Source: Favolaschia claudopus (Eukaryota > Basidiomycota > Agaricomycetes > Agaricales > Mycenaceae). Taken from it: DNA of 64,000 bases. Below the pieces are notes generated by a model, which searched no databases, was not told the origin of the DNA, and saw nothing but the letters and a program-made list of their open reading frames with translations. Shown piece after piece: positions 1 to 9,418 of this stretch (position 1 is the stretch's first letter; each line of letters begins with the position of its first letter). The position numbers and the translations under genes are program-made. Location of the stretch: assembly GCA_037176885.1 (NCBI GenBank), contig JAWWNJ010000087.1, positions 620,001 through 684,000 of the forward strand. Direction: 5' to 3'.

Positions 1-861
1 TATTATTTGCCACAGAGAAATGAGGGAAATCAATTTGGCAATACATACCCAACGCCATCCTTCAATCCCATGTTTCCCATCGGCCTTCAATATCGCAACC
101 GCGAAAAGGCCTCCGAAAGCATTTCCGAGCTGAGAACCCGAATACAGCAGTGCCACGCGAAGGGTGTACTGTCTGCGGTTGTAGAACATGGATAGATAAT
201 ATAACGCGCCGCTGGAATGCAATCAACGTTGTGTAGCGAGTTAGAAAAGCTCAGGTAAACGCACGGGAAGAAAACCGCCTCAACAAAACCCAGGAAAAAT
301 CTACATAACAGAAGACCAGTAAAACTTTGTACGGCGCCAGTGGCCGCCGATACGACACCCCATATTGCCATAGCCGCACAGACTGTTCATGGTTTTGCAT
401 TCACATATGATGGAGGTTTCGTTATGGGGATTAAACTCACTGTATGTTGCAGGCATGGTAATCTTTCCAACCAGTATATTCGACGGCACTTGCATTAAAA
501 TCTTTCAACAAATGAATGACCCTCCCGCACTCATACCCAGAGAGAAGAAACTCACATATCCAACAAACAACAAGCTAATACAACTCTGGTACTGCACGGC
601 ATTAAGTTTCAAGTCAGTGGTGATGGACGCCAGTTTCGCAGACGCGATATTCTGACGGTCGAGGTAGTTGAGGATATACATAATGCAGAGCGCCGGCACG
701 ATGAGCAGATCCATTTTCAGCGTTGCGGAGCGCCCAAGGCGGGAGAGGGCATCGGGGGTCAAGTCGGCGAGAGACGCGGGAATGCAGAGGGGCGAAGTAT
801 GCTCGACGGCGGCGGCGTCGTCGAATGAGTCGCGTTTCTCGTCCTTTGGTGGAGAGCCCAT
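1..861 (-). CDS. MFS permease, Dal5/ACS-like, N-terminal half (partial)
   Basis: Proton-coupled solute transporter of the plasma membrane, probably for an organic anion. The chosen start at 861 gives a hydrophilic leader of about 50 residues, then a first helix ending in LNYLDRQNIASAKL, a hallmark of the anion:cation symporter (allantoate permease-like) branch. After an intron (502-555) the frame continues with ILMQVPSNILVGK. After a second intron it continues with AIWGVVSAATGAV and CRFFLGFVEAVFFP, then with YSGSQLGNAFGGLFAVAIL, all typical of helices 2-5 of Dal5-like carriers. The gene runs off the left edge, so the C-terminal half and the substrate cannot be judged. Its neighbours, a sugar-acid-type dehydrogenase and an aldolase, suggest uptake of a sugar acid; this is inference from context only. 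Confidence 0.85.
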
Positions 862-1259
862 GAGCGGGAGGATCAACGGGCACTTACTCAATTCTCGGCT
901 TTTTATACGCGGCGCTTAAGAATCAAGCGTCGGATGTGGGCTCGGAGAGTAGAGATCGTCGATCAAGTCCGATTGTATCGAGAGGAACGACGGAAGCGGT
1001 TACTGTAGCAAGTGTAGGAGCATAGAGCCATAAGGACTGAGCGAGAGTTCAGCTTGCTTCCGCGGACCCTTGCAACGGAGGGCAGATCCCGTCGAAGTCC
1101 GATATGATATGCGAAACTGCCCGAAAAGGAAATGCTTCATTTTATTATGGATCCTGAAAACAACACAAGGCTAGCTGTAAAAGATGCTGATATCACTCTC
1201 AATTTGGTCGCGTTTTCCCGAAGATGGAAAAAAATGATACCAATACACAAGGCTAACCT
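862..1259. other. Intergenic: MFS promoter side / SDR 3' side
   Basis: About 400 bases between the start of the permease and the stop of the dehydrogenase, both on the minus strand. It must hold the permease promoter and the dehydrogenase 3' UTR. I see no coding region, TATA box or repeat here. Confidence 0.5.
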
Positions 1260-2464
1260 TCACCGTGCCATCCACCCGCCGTCGATCACCAACGTCTCAC
1301 CGCAAACATAATCTGACGCGCGGCTCGCAAGGAAAACGATGGCGCCTTCGAAATCTTCTGGAGAGCCCCAGCGGCCGATAGGGATGCGCTCGAGAATTTG
1401 CCGCGATCGGACGGGATCAGCGATGAGGGCGGAGTTCATCTGTTCTTGTTCAGAGGGCTGAACACAGAGTTCGTGTATGAATCTCACTTACCTCAGTAGC
1501 AATGTAACCAGGCGATATGCTGGTACGATGTTAAGCTCGGCTCACCTGCATAATAAGAATCAATTTACCCATTGACATTGATGCCTTTTTGGCTCCACTC
1601 ATTCGAAAGTGCCTTGATCTGGGACAGGTTAGGCAAAGTATTACTCAAAAGAAAATACACACCAGTCCCAGAACACCGTGCTTTGCAGCAGCGTATGCTG
1701 GGACCGTCATTCCGCCTGGAATGCTAACGTCAAGGTTTCTGCTGGTTTGAGCAGTTGAGGGCGCTTACCTTGATATGAAAGGAGACTCGCAATGTTGATA
1801 ATTTTTCCGCGATAGTTTGTGGATCCCAGTCCGCGCGTTTTCAACATGTGTGCACCGCAATCGCGGGAGAGAGTCCAAACTGCGTTCAGATTGACTTGTA
1901 AAACCTGAAAAAGTTCAACACACAATCGAATTCGTCCAAATTTCGTACCTCATTCCAATCATCATCTGTGAATGTCTCTGCAGGTGCCCTGATACAAGAT
2001 GAATATTGTCAACGTACATGGCCGGCCCAACTTACCGTCGTTGTATGCCACCGCAATTGACGAGGATGTCGATGGTAAGCCCAAGGCCACCCGCCTCGGT
2101 ACTTCCAGTGATCTTCTCAACAACGGCACCAAGCTGAGCTTTGTCGGCCAAGTCACATTGCACGATAGTTGCTTTTCTCCCGATCTGCCGCGCCTGAGTT
2201 GCAGTCTCTTCATCGTTGGGGCTCCGCTGTTGGCGTAGCATCAGCACTATTCATTTGACACAGATTCAACGCACCTGAATCAAAATGAGGTCCGCTCCCG
2301 CTTTAGCCAGGGCTACTGCCAGTTTCTGGCCGATTCCACGGGTCGCTCCTCTGTGGTCGTCTGACAGTTATTGGATGGACGAAATACAACAAAAGTGGGA
2401 CCGACGTGACGAGGGCGGTACGGCCTTCGAGGGAGAATAAGGATGATAGAAACTGGTTGGACAT
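1260..2464 (-). CDS. Short-chain dehydrogenase/reductase, KduD-like
   Basis: Classical SDR, NAD(P)-dependent oxidoreductase, cytosolic. The start at 2464 gives an N-terminus ending [11 protein letters not shown]; the next exons give [18 protein letters not shown] (TGxxxGIG cofactor loop), [12 protein letters not shown] (NAG-like motif), [28 protein letters not shown] (catalytic Ser) and [14 protein letters not shown] (YxxxK). The C-terminus is [14 protein letters not shown], as in 2-deoxy-D-gluconate 3-dehydrogenase/KduD enzymes. Several short introns interrupt it. It lies between a permease on the same strand and a divergent DapA-family aldolase about 0.8 kb away, so a role in deoxy-sugar-acid breakdown is plausible. 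SDR substrates are hard to predict; the family is sure, the substrate is not. Confidence 0.85.
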
Positions 2465-2603
2465 AGTGGTATGAGTTGGACCAAGCAATCGATCGAGTGT
2501 GTTGCCCAAGAACGAGTGTTGACTTCATCGAAGACATGGTCAACCTCTCTTTACCTTGCCACCGGTCCGACTCTCCGCTCGGATCCGCGGTCCGTAAGCC
2601 GCA

Positions 2604-2620
2604 GTGACCGTTACGGTCAC
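2604..2620. promoter_or_regulatory. Palindrome GTGACCGT-T-ACGGTCAC, candidate regulator site
   Basis: Perfect 8+1+8 inverted repeat about 140 bp upstream of the SDR start, inside the divergent SDR/aldolase promoter. A dyad of this size suits binding of a dimeric regulator. No factor is recognised; function is inference. Confidence 0.35.
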
Positions 2621-3172
2621 GGTCAACGCGTCACGAATTTGGGATTGCCAAATTTGGATTCATTCTCAACCTCCACAGACGCGCATTGAAGCCTTCAAAC
2701 CATCCTTAGGAATCTTACAAGGCTGCTGGTTATGTTATTTAGCTTTCTCCTCCTCCTCAATCATCACGAATGACGGTCGCCACGACTGTTTTTTCGTCTC
2801 CATCCGAAGGCTTTTGGACACCAACCGCGGTGCAATGTTCAAATTTCCGATGCATAGGGCTCCTGCGGACCGTCAGAACAACGGCTTTCGCGTTCTTTAA
2901 TTCAACAAAAAGGCCTTTCTAGACTTGAACATTACCCAAACGTGCGCTAAGAACCGCCCCGGCCTGCCAATACAACAACTCTGGCGGTCCGATGGCGACT
3001 TCTGAGGCTGATAGCCCTGATATCAGCTCGCCTTCCTCTCAAAATGCGGAAAACAGTCGCAGCATATGTACGCGTGAAGACCTTCCAGTAATTTGCTGCC
3101 GCCGGTTAGGTCCTCGGCTGCGTTCGGCTAGCGGCCCGTCGCGAGAAGCAGCTGAGCTTCACGGTCCGCGTG

Positions 3173-3187
3173 CGATTACAGTAATCG
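3173..3187. promoter_or_regulatory. Palindrome CGATTAC-A-GTAATCG, candidate regulator site
   Basis: Perfect 7+1+7 inverted repeat about 85 bp upstream of the aldolase start codon. Its position suits an operator or activator site, but no known consensus is recognised. Confidence 0.3.
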
Positions 3188-3270
3188 TGATTTTCCTTTC
3201 CCGTACATAAAGCCAGTCCTACGGTACGGGTTTCCACTTGCTCTTCTTGCTCTTCTGTTCACCGCCTGCC

Positions 3271-4421
3271 ATGTCTCCCAGCGCCATCTCCAGACCATTC
3301 ACCGATGGCGCCTACTGCCCCCTCGTCACCCCTTTCAAACCCGATACGGAAGAAGTCGACTATGACGCACTGAGATCTCAGGTTGTCCGTCTTGCCAACG
3401 CTCGCATGGGCATCGTCGTCCTTGGCACCAATGGCGAAGCTTCCCACTTGTCGGACACGGAGCGGGCAGGTGTAATACGCGCCACCCGCCAAGCACTTGA
3501 CTCCAATGGTCACACACACATCCCGATCCTGGCTGGTACGGGCACTGGCTCCGCGAAGGAGACCATCCGTCTCACAATAGAGGCCCGCGACGCCGGGGCA
3601 GACTATGCCATCATCATCCCACCCGGCTACTTCTCTTTCGCTGTCGGTCGCGATTTGCCATCCCTGAAGAAATTCTTCCTGCAAGTTCTCGATGCCAGTC
3701 CACTTCCTGTCATGATCTACAACTTCCCGTGAGCATCCTGTCTCTTCCGACGCGGCTCAAGGCTAAACATTGCCAGCGGTGCTGCCTCCGGCATCGACTT
3801 CGATTCCGATTTCGTAATCGACCTCGCAGAACACCAAAACTGCTTCGGCGTCAAGGTACTCCAACAACTTCCCATCCACGACTCTCTCTAACATTCCAAA
3901 CCACAGCTCACATGCGCTAGCATCGGCAAAGGCCAACGCATCGCCATCCACACCCAATCAGCAGCCTACAAAGAACGCCATCCTCGTCCCTTCTTCATCA
4001 TGCCCGGCTACTCTGACATCCTTCTTCCCGCCCTCATTGCGCGAGCTTCGGGCTGCATCACCGGCACAGGTGCTTCCTCTTCCCCACATCTTCTTTCCAA
4101 CAACTCATCATCCCCACATCTTCTACAGGAAACGTTATCCCCAAAACCATCGTGAAATTATACGACACCGCCGTCTCCGCTCTTGCTACGGGTAACGCAG
4201 AGCAGCTTGAAGCCGCTCGCGAGCTGCAGGATCTGGTGGCCGAGGCCGATTGGGCGATCGTCAAAGCTGGCATCGGAGGCACCAAATACGCGATGGATAC
4301 CTACGTGCAGGAAGGTCTCGGTGGGGTCCCTCGGACGCCTCTCCCTCACGCAAGCCCCGCCATCAAGACCATGCTCGCATCGGGTCTCAAACGCGGCTTG
4401 GCCTACGAGAACTCTCTCTAA
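3271..4421 (+). CDS. DapA-family (DHDPS-like) class I aldolase
   Basis: Pyruvate-type aldolase that forms a Schiff base with a lysine. Exon 1 (3271 to about 3729) starts with an acidic-free leader then GAYCPLVTPF and carries GTNGEASHLSDTER (the pyruvate-binding GTxGE motif) and ends at LPVMIYNFP, whose Tyr is the catalytic one. After a short intron follows the catalytic-lysine strand FGVKLTCASIGKG; two more introns precede ASGCITGTGNVIPK and a C-terminus ending LKRGLAYENSL. The length, about 315 aa, fits the family. In fungi this branch includes 2-keto-3-deoxy-L-galactonate aldolase (LGA1/GaaC-type) of galacturonate catabolism, which would agree with the neighbouring SDR and permease. Dihydrodipicolinate or hydroxy-oxoglutarate aldolase activity is also possible. 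Confidence 0.85.
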
Positions 4422-4631
4422 CGATCGGGTCGATGTCGATATCCGTCCGTCCGTCCATCCTATTCAATCCGTATGGGGAGAAAGAACTCGTTGAAGGGAA
4501 CTCATGACATGACGATACTCGCAACACGGATGAGCACCAGGTCCATACCCATTGACAGACAGACAATATCTACTTGTGTATCTATACGGAGTGGTCGAAG
4601 AACAATAGAATATATAAATCTAAGAATCTAA

Positions 4632-4737
4632 GAGCATGTTCGGATACCAGTAACCGTTACAGTAACCAGTCCACGGCCACCATATAAGAAAAACAGCTAC
4701 TGGTTACTGTAACGGTTACTGGTATCGGAACAGGCTC
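4632..4737. mobile_element. 106-bp foldback (MITE-like) element
   Basis: The two ends are near-perfect inverted repeats of about 37 nt. The left arm holds GATACCAGTAACCGTTACAG (from 4642) and the right arm holds its complement up to GGTATCGG. Only two or three mismatches occur near the tips (GAGCATGTTCGG against GAGCCTGTTCCG). A loop of about 30 nt separates the arms, so a transcript would fold into a long hairpin. It sits in the 3'-3' gap between the aldolase and the F-box gene. No clear target duplication was found. It looks like a small non-autonomous DNA transposon. Confidence 0.7.
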
Positions 4738-4766
4738 CAAGTTTAAGAGGGAGCCACTTTTCTTGA

Positions 4767-7238
4767 TTAAGGTGTACTCTTGAGTGATTCAGCTTCAGCG
4801 AGGCTCAACTCGATCGCAAGTCGCAGATCGTCGTCAAACGACGAGCTGATGGAGCGGCCAATACGTTCATCAGGCGCAACTGAAGTCCTGGGGCTCGCTG
4901 CAGGTGAGCGTTTACTCCATGCAGATTTACGTGGCGAGCCCTTAGTGCTATTGTTGCTCCCACGCGAGTTCACGCTGCTGCTCATGGGCGGGAACTGGTC
5001 TGCAGGAGGCGAAGTCTCCTGTGATGGCGGCGGAGAAAACGACGCTTCTGTGGATTCGGCGCGCAATAGCGGGGACACCTGAACCTTGACGTTCGATTTC
5101 GATGGCGTGCGAGAAAGACGAGCTTTCCCTGGAATGCGCACGCCAGCGGTCCTAGTAGCCCGCAGAGGTGGCGAGGAAGGCGCAGAGGCCTCGGGGGAGG
5201 ATGGGGTGGATCTGGTTGTCGAGTGGACACGAGGAGCTTCATCTCCATCAAAGTCCCCTTCAAATACCCCTTCTTCAATAGTAGCATTGCGCTCTCGCTC
5301 CATCGCCTCCTCGCGACTGAGCATCAGAATGTAATCCACCGCCTCCACCTCATCGAGTCCCAAAGTCTCCAGCTGCGCTCGTTGCTCCCGCGCACGGCCG
5401 TAAGCCTTCTGAACATGAGCCTTCTCCTCCTTGAGTAAGTGCTGTGACTCCGCTATGGCTTGGTGCATCTCTAGTTGTTCTGAAGACATATTTGAGACCT
5501 TGATTTCACGCGACGGGAAGAGATGCAACTCACGATGATACTTGCTCGTCCCAGACCGCTCTTTCTTCTTGCCGGCAGCGCCCCGGGTCCTAAATCCGCC
5601 TTTCGGCACCGGTCCAGCGCGCCACGCCATCACACGGTCCCCTACAGCGACAAACAAAACTTCCTTCTCTGGACCTAACAAAATCTGTCGCACAGCAGGA
5701 TCGTCCGCATCAGGAATGACCACACGTCTACGCGGCATCGGCGTAGGGAACGTTCGCAGATGCTCTAGGGTTAGCGCATCCCAGACCTTCGTCGTCCCCC
5801 GCGCACAACCCGTGACGAGCGTGACAGCATTCCACGCAAGAGCAGTGACGCTGGCGGCGTCTTCGTACGCCTCGAATTTATACGTCGGGAGTGTATGCGG
5901 GCTGTCGCGCGTTGCCCAATCGTAAATCCCAACACATCCAAGCTGCGTGCCGGTGACAACTACGCTGGATTCATTCGGCTGGCTGGTGAAGAAAGGTGCA
6001 ATCGATGTGATCGCGCCCAACGCTGGATCCCCGTACTTGAAGCATTCGAAAGTGCCAGCGGGAAGATCCACGTCGTAACGAAAGAATAGAGGATTGTCAC
6101 GGTATGCGACGAGCAGGACCGGGGAAGATTGGCAGACGTCAATGAACAGACTGGAAGCTTCGTGGTTGGCATCACCCTGAGGAGGTGGGATGGTCAGGAC
6201 GGAGGTGGAAGTCGCGTCGGAGGCTCCGTCGACAGTAAGACCGTTCCAAACGACGATTTCGCCATTACGCATAGCGGCAACGACACTACCTTTGCTCAAG
6301 GCAGAGGCTACCTTGATGCAATCGTCGACTCGGCCTTCCGACGACCAAATGCATTGAGCATTTTTCGAATTCCAAATCTTGACGCGACCGTCGGCTCCGG
6401 CAGTAACAGCGTTGGTGTTATCCCATACCACGTCCCATACAACGCCGAGGTGCTGGTCATTCACGACACATCTGAAGAACTTGGCAGCAGACCTGCTTGC
6501 AGCATCCATAGCTTTAGCTGCACTTGTAAACGCAATGCCCCCACTCCTGAAACCCCACACAATCTTGGCGGTCCCGCCGTCCGACCCGAGAGCGCAGACT
6601 GACACATTGGGGCTAAACTCGACATTGGGGTTGCCGATCCCAAGACCGGTACCGCTGCCGGCTGCGTCCAGATATCCACGGAGGATGCGCCCGGTCAGCG
6701 GCAAACTGCGCGATACCACTCCGTAATGGAGCGAAGAGGAGATTATGCCGTGAGCTGGCATAAGATGCATGCTTGAGACCGGGGAATGCAGAGGTATATG
6801 TGCCGTGGTGGTGTTCCGGGATTTCTCCCATCGTCTAGAACACGAACTTGGCATCGACGAAATGGCGAGAAAATGAGAGGAATACCTTCTGAGTGCATAA
6901 TAGCAAATGAATTCTTGCCTCCAGGAACCTAGATGAGACCTTCGTAGAAGGAGATCCCATTTATTGGCATCGTGAAGATCGGTCTCCGGTCCAATACCAA
7001 GAAGCTGGTAAAGAAATGCTCGGTGCCAGGTATGGTCGTCTTTTATGTGATTCGATAGACGAGCATTGACTTTGCCGAGGGCAAGCAGCGACTTTGGGTC
7101 AAGGTTGCATGTGATGTGAGTGAGGCTCTCGGGTGGAATGTGGAGTAGCAGGAGTCCATGTTGGGAGATTGGATTGGGTTGGGTTGCTTTGTTGGAAGAG
7201 GATTGATTCTGGTTCACTTGTGTTAGCCTATTGAGCAT
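4767..7238 (-). CDS. F-box / WD40 / UIM protein (Ufo1-like)
   Basis: Probable substrate adaptor of an SCF ubiquitin ligase. The N-terminus has an F-box (about residues 27-75: LLLHIPPESLTHITCNLDPK ... VNARLSNHIKDDHTWHRAF). The middle is a beta-propeller with WD-like strands such as AVTAGADGRVKIWNSKN, VVAAMRNGEIVVWNG and LVTGCARGTTKVWDALT. The C-terminus ends with a good ubiquitin-interacting motif, DDDLRLAIELSLAEAES, and there is a degenerate one at LDEVEAVDYILMLSREEA. F-box, WD40 and UIMs in one protein is the layout of yeast Ufo1. The frame is open throughout, but 6835-6885 is a 51-nt in-frame stretch with perfect GTATTC...TTCTAG ends that is probably an intron; its removal joins YYALR to RWEKSRN. 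It is divergent from the BTB gene. Confidence 0.85.
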   Translation of the reverse strand: MLNRLTQVNQNQSSSNKATQPNPISQHGLLLLHIPPESLTHITCNLDPKSLLALGKVNARLSNHIKDDHTWHRAFLYQLLGIGPETDLHDANKWDLLLRRSHLGSWRQEFICYYALRRYSSHFLAISSMPSSCSRRWEKSRNTTTAHIPLHSPVSSMHLMPAHGIISSSLHYGVVSRSLPLTGRILRGYLDAAGSGTGLGIGNPNVEFSPNVSVCALGSDGGTAKIVWGFRSGGIAFTSAAKAMDAASRSAAKFFRCVVNDQHLGVVWDVVWDNTNAVTAGADGRVKIWNSKNAQCIWSSEGRVDDCIKVASALSKGSVVAAMRNGEIVVWNGLTVDGASDATSTSVLTIPPPQGDANHEASSLFIDVCQSSPVLLVAYRDNPLFFRYDVDLPAGTFECFKYGDPALGAITSIAPFFTSQPNESSVVVTGTQLGCVGIYDWATRDSPHTLPTYKFEAYEDAASVTALAWNAVTLVTGCARGTTKVWDALTLEHLRTFPTPMPRRRVVIPDADDPAVRQILLGPEKEVLFVAVGDRVMAWRAGPVPKGGFRTRGAAGKKKERSGTSKYHRELHLFPSREIKVSNMSSEQLEMHQAIAESQHLLKEEKAHVQKAYGRAREQRAQLETLGLDEVEAVDYILMLSREEAMERERNATIEEGVFEGDFDGDEAPRVHSTTRSTPSSPEASAPSSPPLRATRTAGVRIPGKARLSRTPSKSNVKVQVSPLLRAESTEASFSPPPSQETSPPADQFPPMSSSVNSRGSNNSTKGSPRKSAWSKRSPAASPRTSVAPDERIGRSISSSFDDDLRLAIELSLAEAESLKSTP

Positions 7239-7389
7239 AAAACGGGGGCAAGTAAAAAGTTGAGAGCTGTTGCGCAGAGATTGCGCTCAATGGTGGTGGT
7301 AACGGACAACGAGTGGTAATATTACTAATATATTTGGTCGTGTTGACTTTTTTCAATTTCAGGTGCCCTACTCCCATCCCAGGCTGATT

Positions 7390-8450
7390 ATGGCCCAACC
7401 CATACACGACCCTGACTTTTATAAAAGAGACGGCAATATAGTCCTCAGGGCTCATAGTCGTAGCCGGAATTCTCACATCGTCTACTGTCTCCATCAGTCT
7501 ATCCTCGTCGAAAGTTCCCCTGTCTTCGAAAACATGTTCACCATGCCTCCACCTCCCACCGTTGCGCAGTATGAGGGCATTCCTTTGGTCGACATGCCTG
7601 ATGATGCCGACGCATTGGGAGAGTTCATACGGATCTTGTATAAATCGGAGTGGGTACAGTATTGCCGAAGTTAATCATACATTGCTGAAGACTTGTTTCC
7701 GTAGCCATTTTGCGAAACTTCTCATCGCAAACGATTTTACGCTCAAGCTACTGGGGCCCTGCCAGCTAGCTAACAAATATCAAGTGGACTGGATCCGTGA
7801 CATGACGGCCGAGCAACTGAGGAAATCCTGGCCTGATACATTGGTAGGTTGGCTCAGCCTCACCGAAGAGGAGAGAGAACAAGCCAGCCGGGATGTCATG
7901 GCAGACTTCAATGGGGACTGGGAGCCAGAGTGGGAAGATCCCGCATTCCAACCTCGCCGCCTTCCCGAGCCAGTGACTTTCGATTCTGCTCGCGCGTGAA
8001 TGCGGCGTGCCAAGTATCCTTCCGCCCGCGTTTTTGGATCTCCTCCGGTGCCTCCCCGAGCCTGATCCAATAGATCCCTGGTTGGCGGTGTACGACAAAA
8101 AGATCGAAACTGCGCTGTTACCCGCTGACGACTGGCAGCGACTATACCGCGCTCGCGAAAGGATGGGCAAGTGGTTTTCGGACTATCCTTATCCCCCGCC
8201 GAGCAGTTCGAATGAGACGATGACTGCATGTAAAGGGCCCACGAGCAAAACCTGTGAAGCCGCCATCTATCGTACTTGGTTGGCAATGGGGCAACGCATG
8301 GCTAGGTGTGGTGATATCCTGCAGAGTAACTTGCCAGAGGAAGACACGAAAGGCATTTGCCTCCAGTGCTTGACAAAGCTGAATGGACAGGTCGGAATTT
8401 TGCAGCAACAGTTTTGGAAAAAACTTGTTTACTTCTTCTCACTTGATTGA
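7390..8450 (+). CDS. BTB/POZ domain protein with an apparent frameshift
   Basis: Agaricomycete-type BTB protein, thought to act in protein-protein contacts, often as Cul3 adaptors; the role here is unknown. Start ATG at 7390. Exon 1 gives the BTB fold: FYKRDGNIVLRAHS, FCLHQSIL-like VYCLHQSILVESSPVFENMF and DDADALGEFIRILYKS. Intron 7650-7704. Exon 2 gives LLGPCQLANKYQVDWIRDMT and runs to PEPVTFDSAR, where the frame hits TGA at 7997-7999. The family's next block, RECGVPSILPPAFLDLLR, is present immediately downstream but in the next frame, consistent with about four extra bases (GCGT) near 7993-7997. The gap is too short for an intron. Either a real frameshift (recent pseudogene) or a sequencing error. 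The C-terminal part to 8450 is otherwise open. Confidence 0.7.
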
Positions 8451-9418
8451 GTGCGTAGCGCCTGATTTTTTCGGTCAATGCTGTAAAGTCCAGACAATAA
8501 AAATAATAACCTAATCGGTGGCGGCGATTTCAAACAGAGAATTGGCTGGATTCTTCAACCGTGCCTGCATGTGCCATTCTCGAACTTGGGCACGTATATC
8601 TGCACTCGAAATGGACGATGTCAATACGGCGTCCAGGTCCGTGGTCGAAGAAGAAATACGGAAGTTGTACATGTATCGCTCGAAACATCTGATGACCTGT
8701 TTGCTGGCCGGCGTTACTTGAAGCGATGCCCAGTTGTTCGTTCGTCACATTGTCCGTTAGGATGAATGCTAGCTTGCCTCTGAATCATCTTGTCCTTTCC
8801 CGATATCATCTGTCGAATGAGACGCGTGGATAGATTCTGCAACTTCGAGACTCAGGCTGATGCTAAAATCATGTCGAAATCACCGCGCTCTGTGCTGCGT
8901 TACCCGGCTTCCCTAACTGAGTACTCGCCGACCGTGCTTTTGTGTGATTCAACTTTATAGCTGACGGACTTGGCCTTCGACTCCGAGTCGGAAGAGTCGG
9001 AAAGCCCAAGGAAAGTTTAGACCCTTCGTCACGAAGTTTGCCGACAACAGACTGAGGGGAAAAACCCTGGTAGAAGACGGAAGGTCGGAGAACTCACGTC
9101 GAAAGTTGTTCGGCACGAGGCTATAGCGCGAGAAATCCACACATTGTCAGTGTCACAACACGGAAGAGTTGAAATGAACGAGATCATGCTGAATATGGAA
9201 ATTTGATATTGCATCACGCGGGTGATTTGTTCACTTGTCACGATCCTCATCTGCTCATGCGTCGACTTGTCGACTTGCTGGCTGGTCCCTTGCGCGATTG
9301 TCAATATGTGGACTTTACCCTTTTGCCTCTTGCTTTTAGGATTCTTCGCAGGGGAACGCGTATAAAACGGGATTCTGGCTGAGGATATGCGCTTAATCTT
9401 GCTGTCGCACCATCCGCC
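8451..9418. other. Intergenic upstream of the ABC transporter
   Basis: Nearly 1 kb. The ORFs in it (such as 8518-8721) show no family motif and are not supported. The only signal is a TATA box at 9361-9367. Confidence 0.4.
9361..9367 (+). promoter_or_regulatory. TATA box of the ABCC gene
   Basis: TATAAAA 52 nt upstream of the chosen ATG at 9419; spacing suits a short 5' leader and supports that start. Confidence 0.55.

Larger units (their letters stand above)
2465..3270. other. Divergent promoter region between SDR and aldolase
   Basis: About 0.8 kb shared upstream region of two divergently transcribed catabolic-type genes. It contains two short perfect palindromes (2604-2620 and 3173-3187), listed separately, and no convincing coding sequence. 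Confidence 0.5.

Noticed and set aside
8518..8765. Short ORFs between the BTB and ABC genes
   Set aside because: No family motif, no splice partners; likely chance ORFs.
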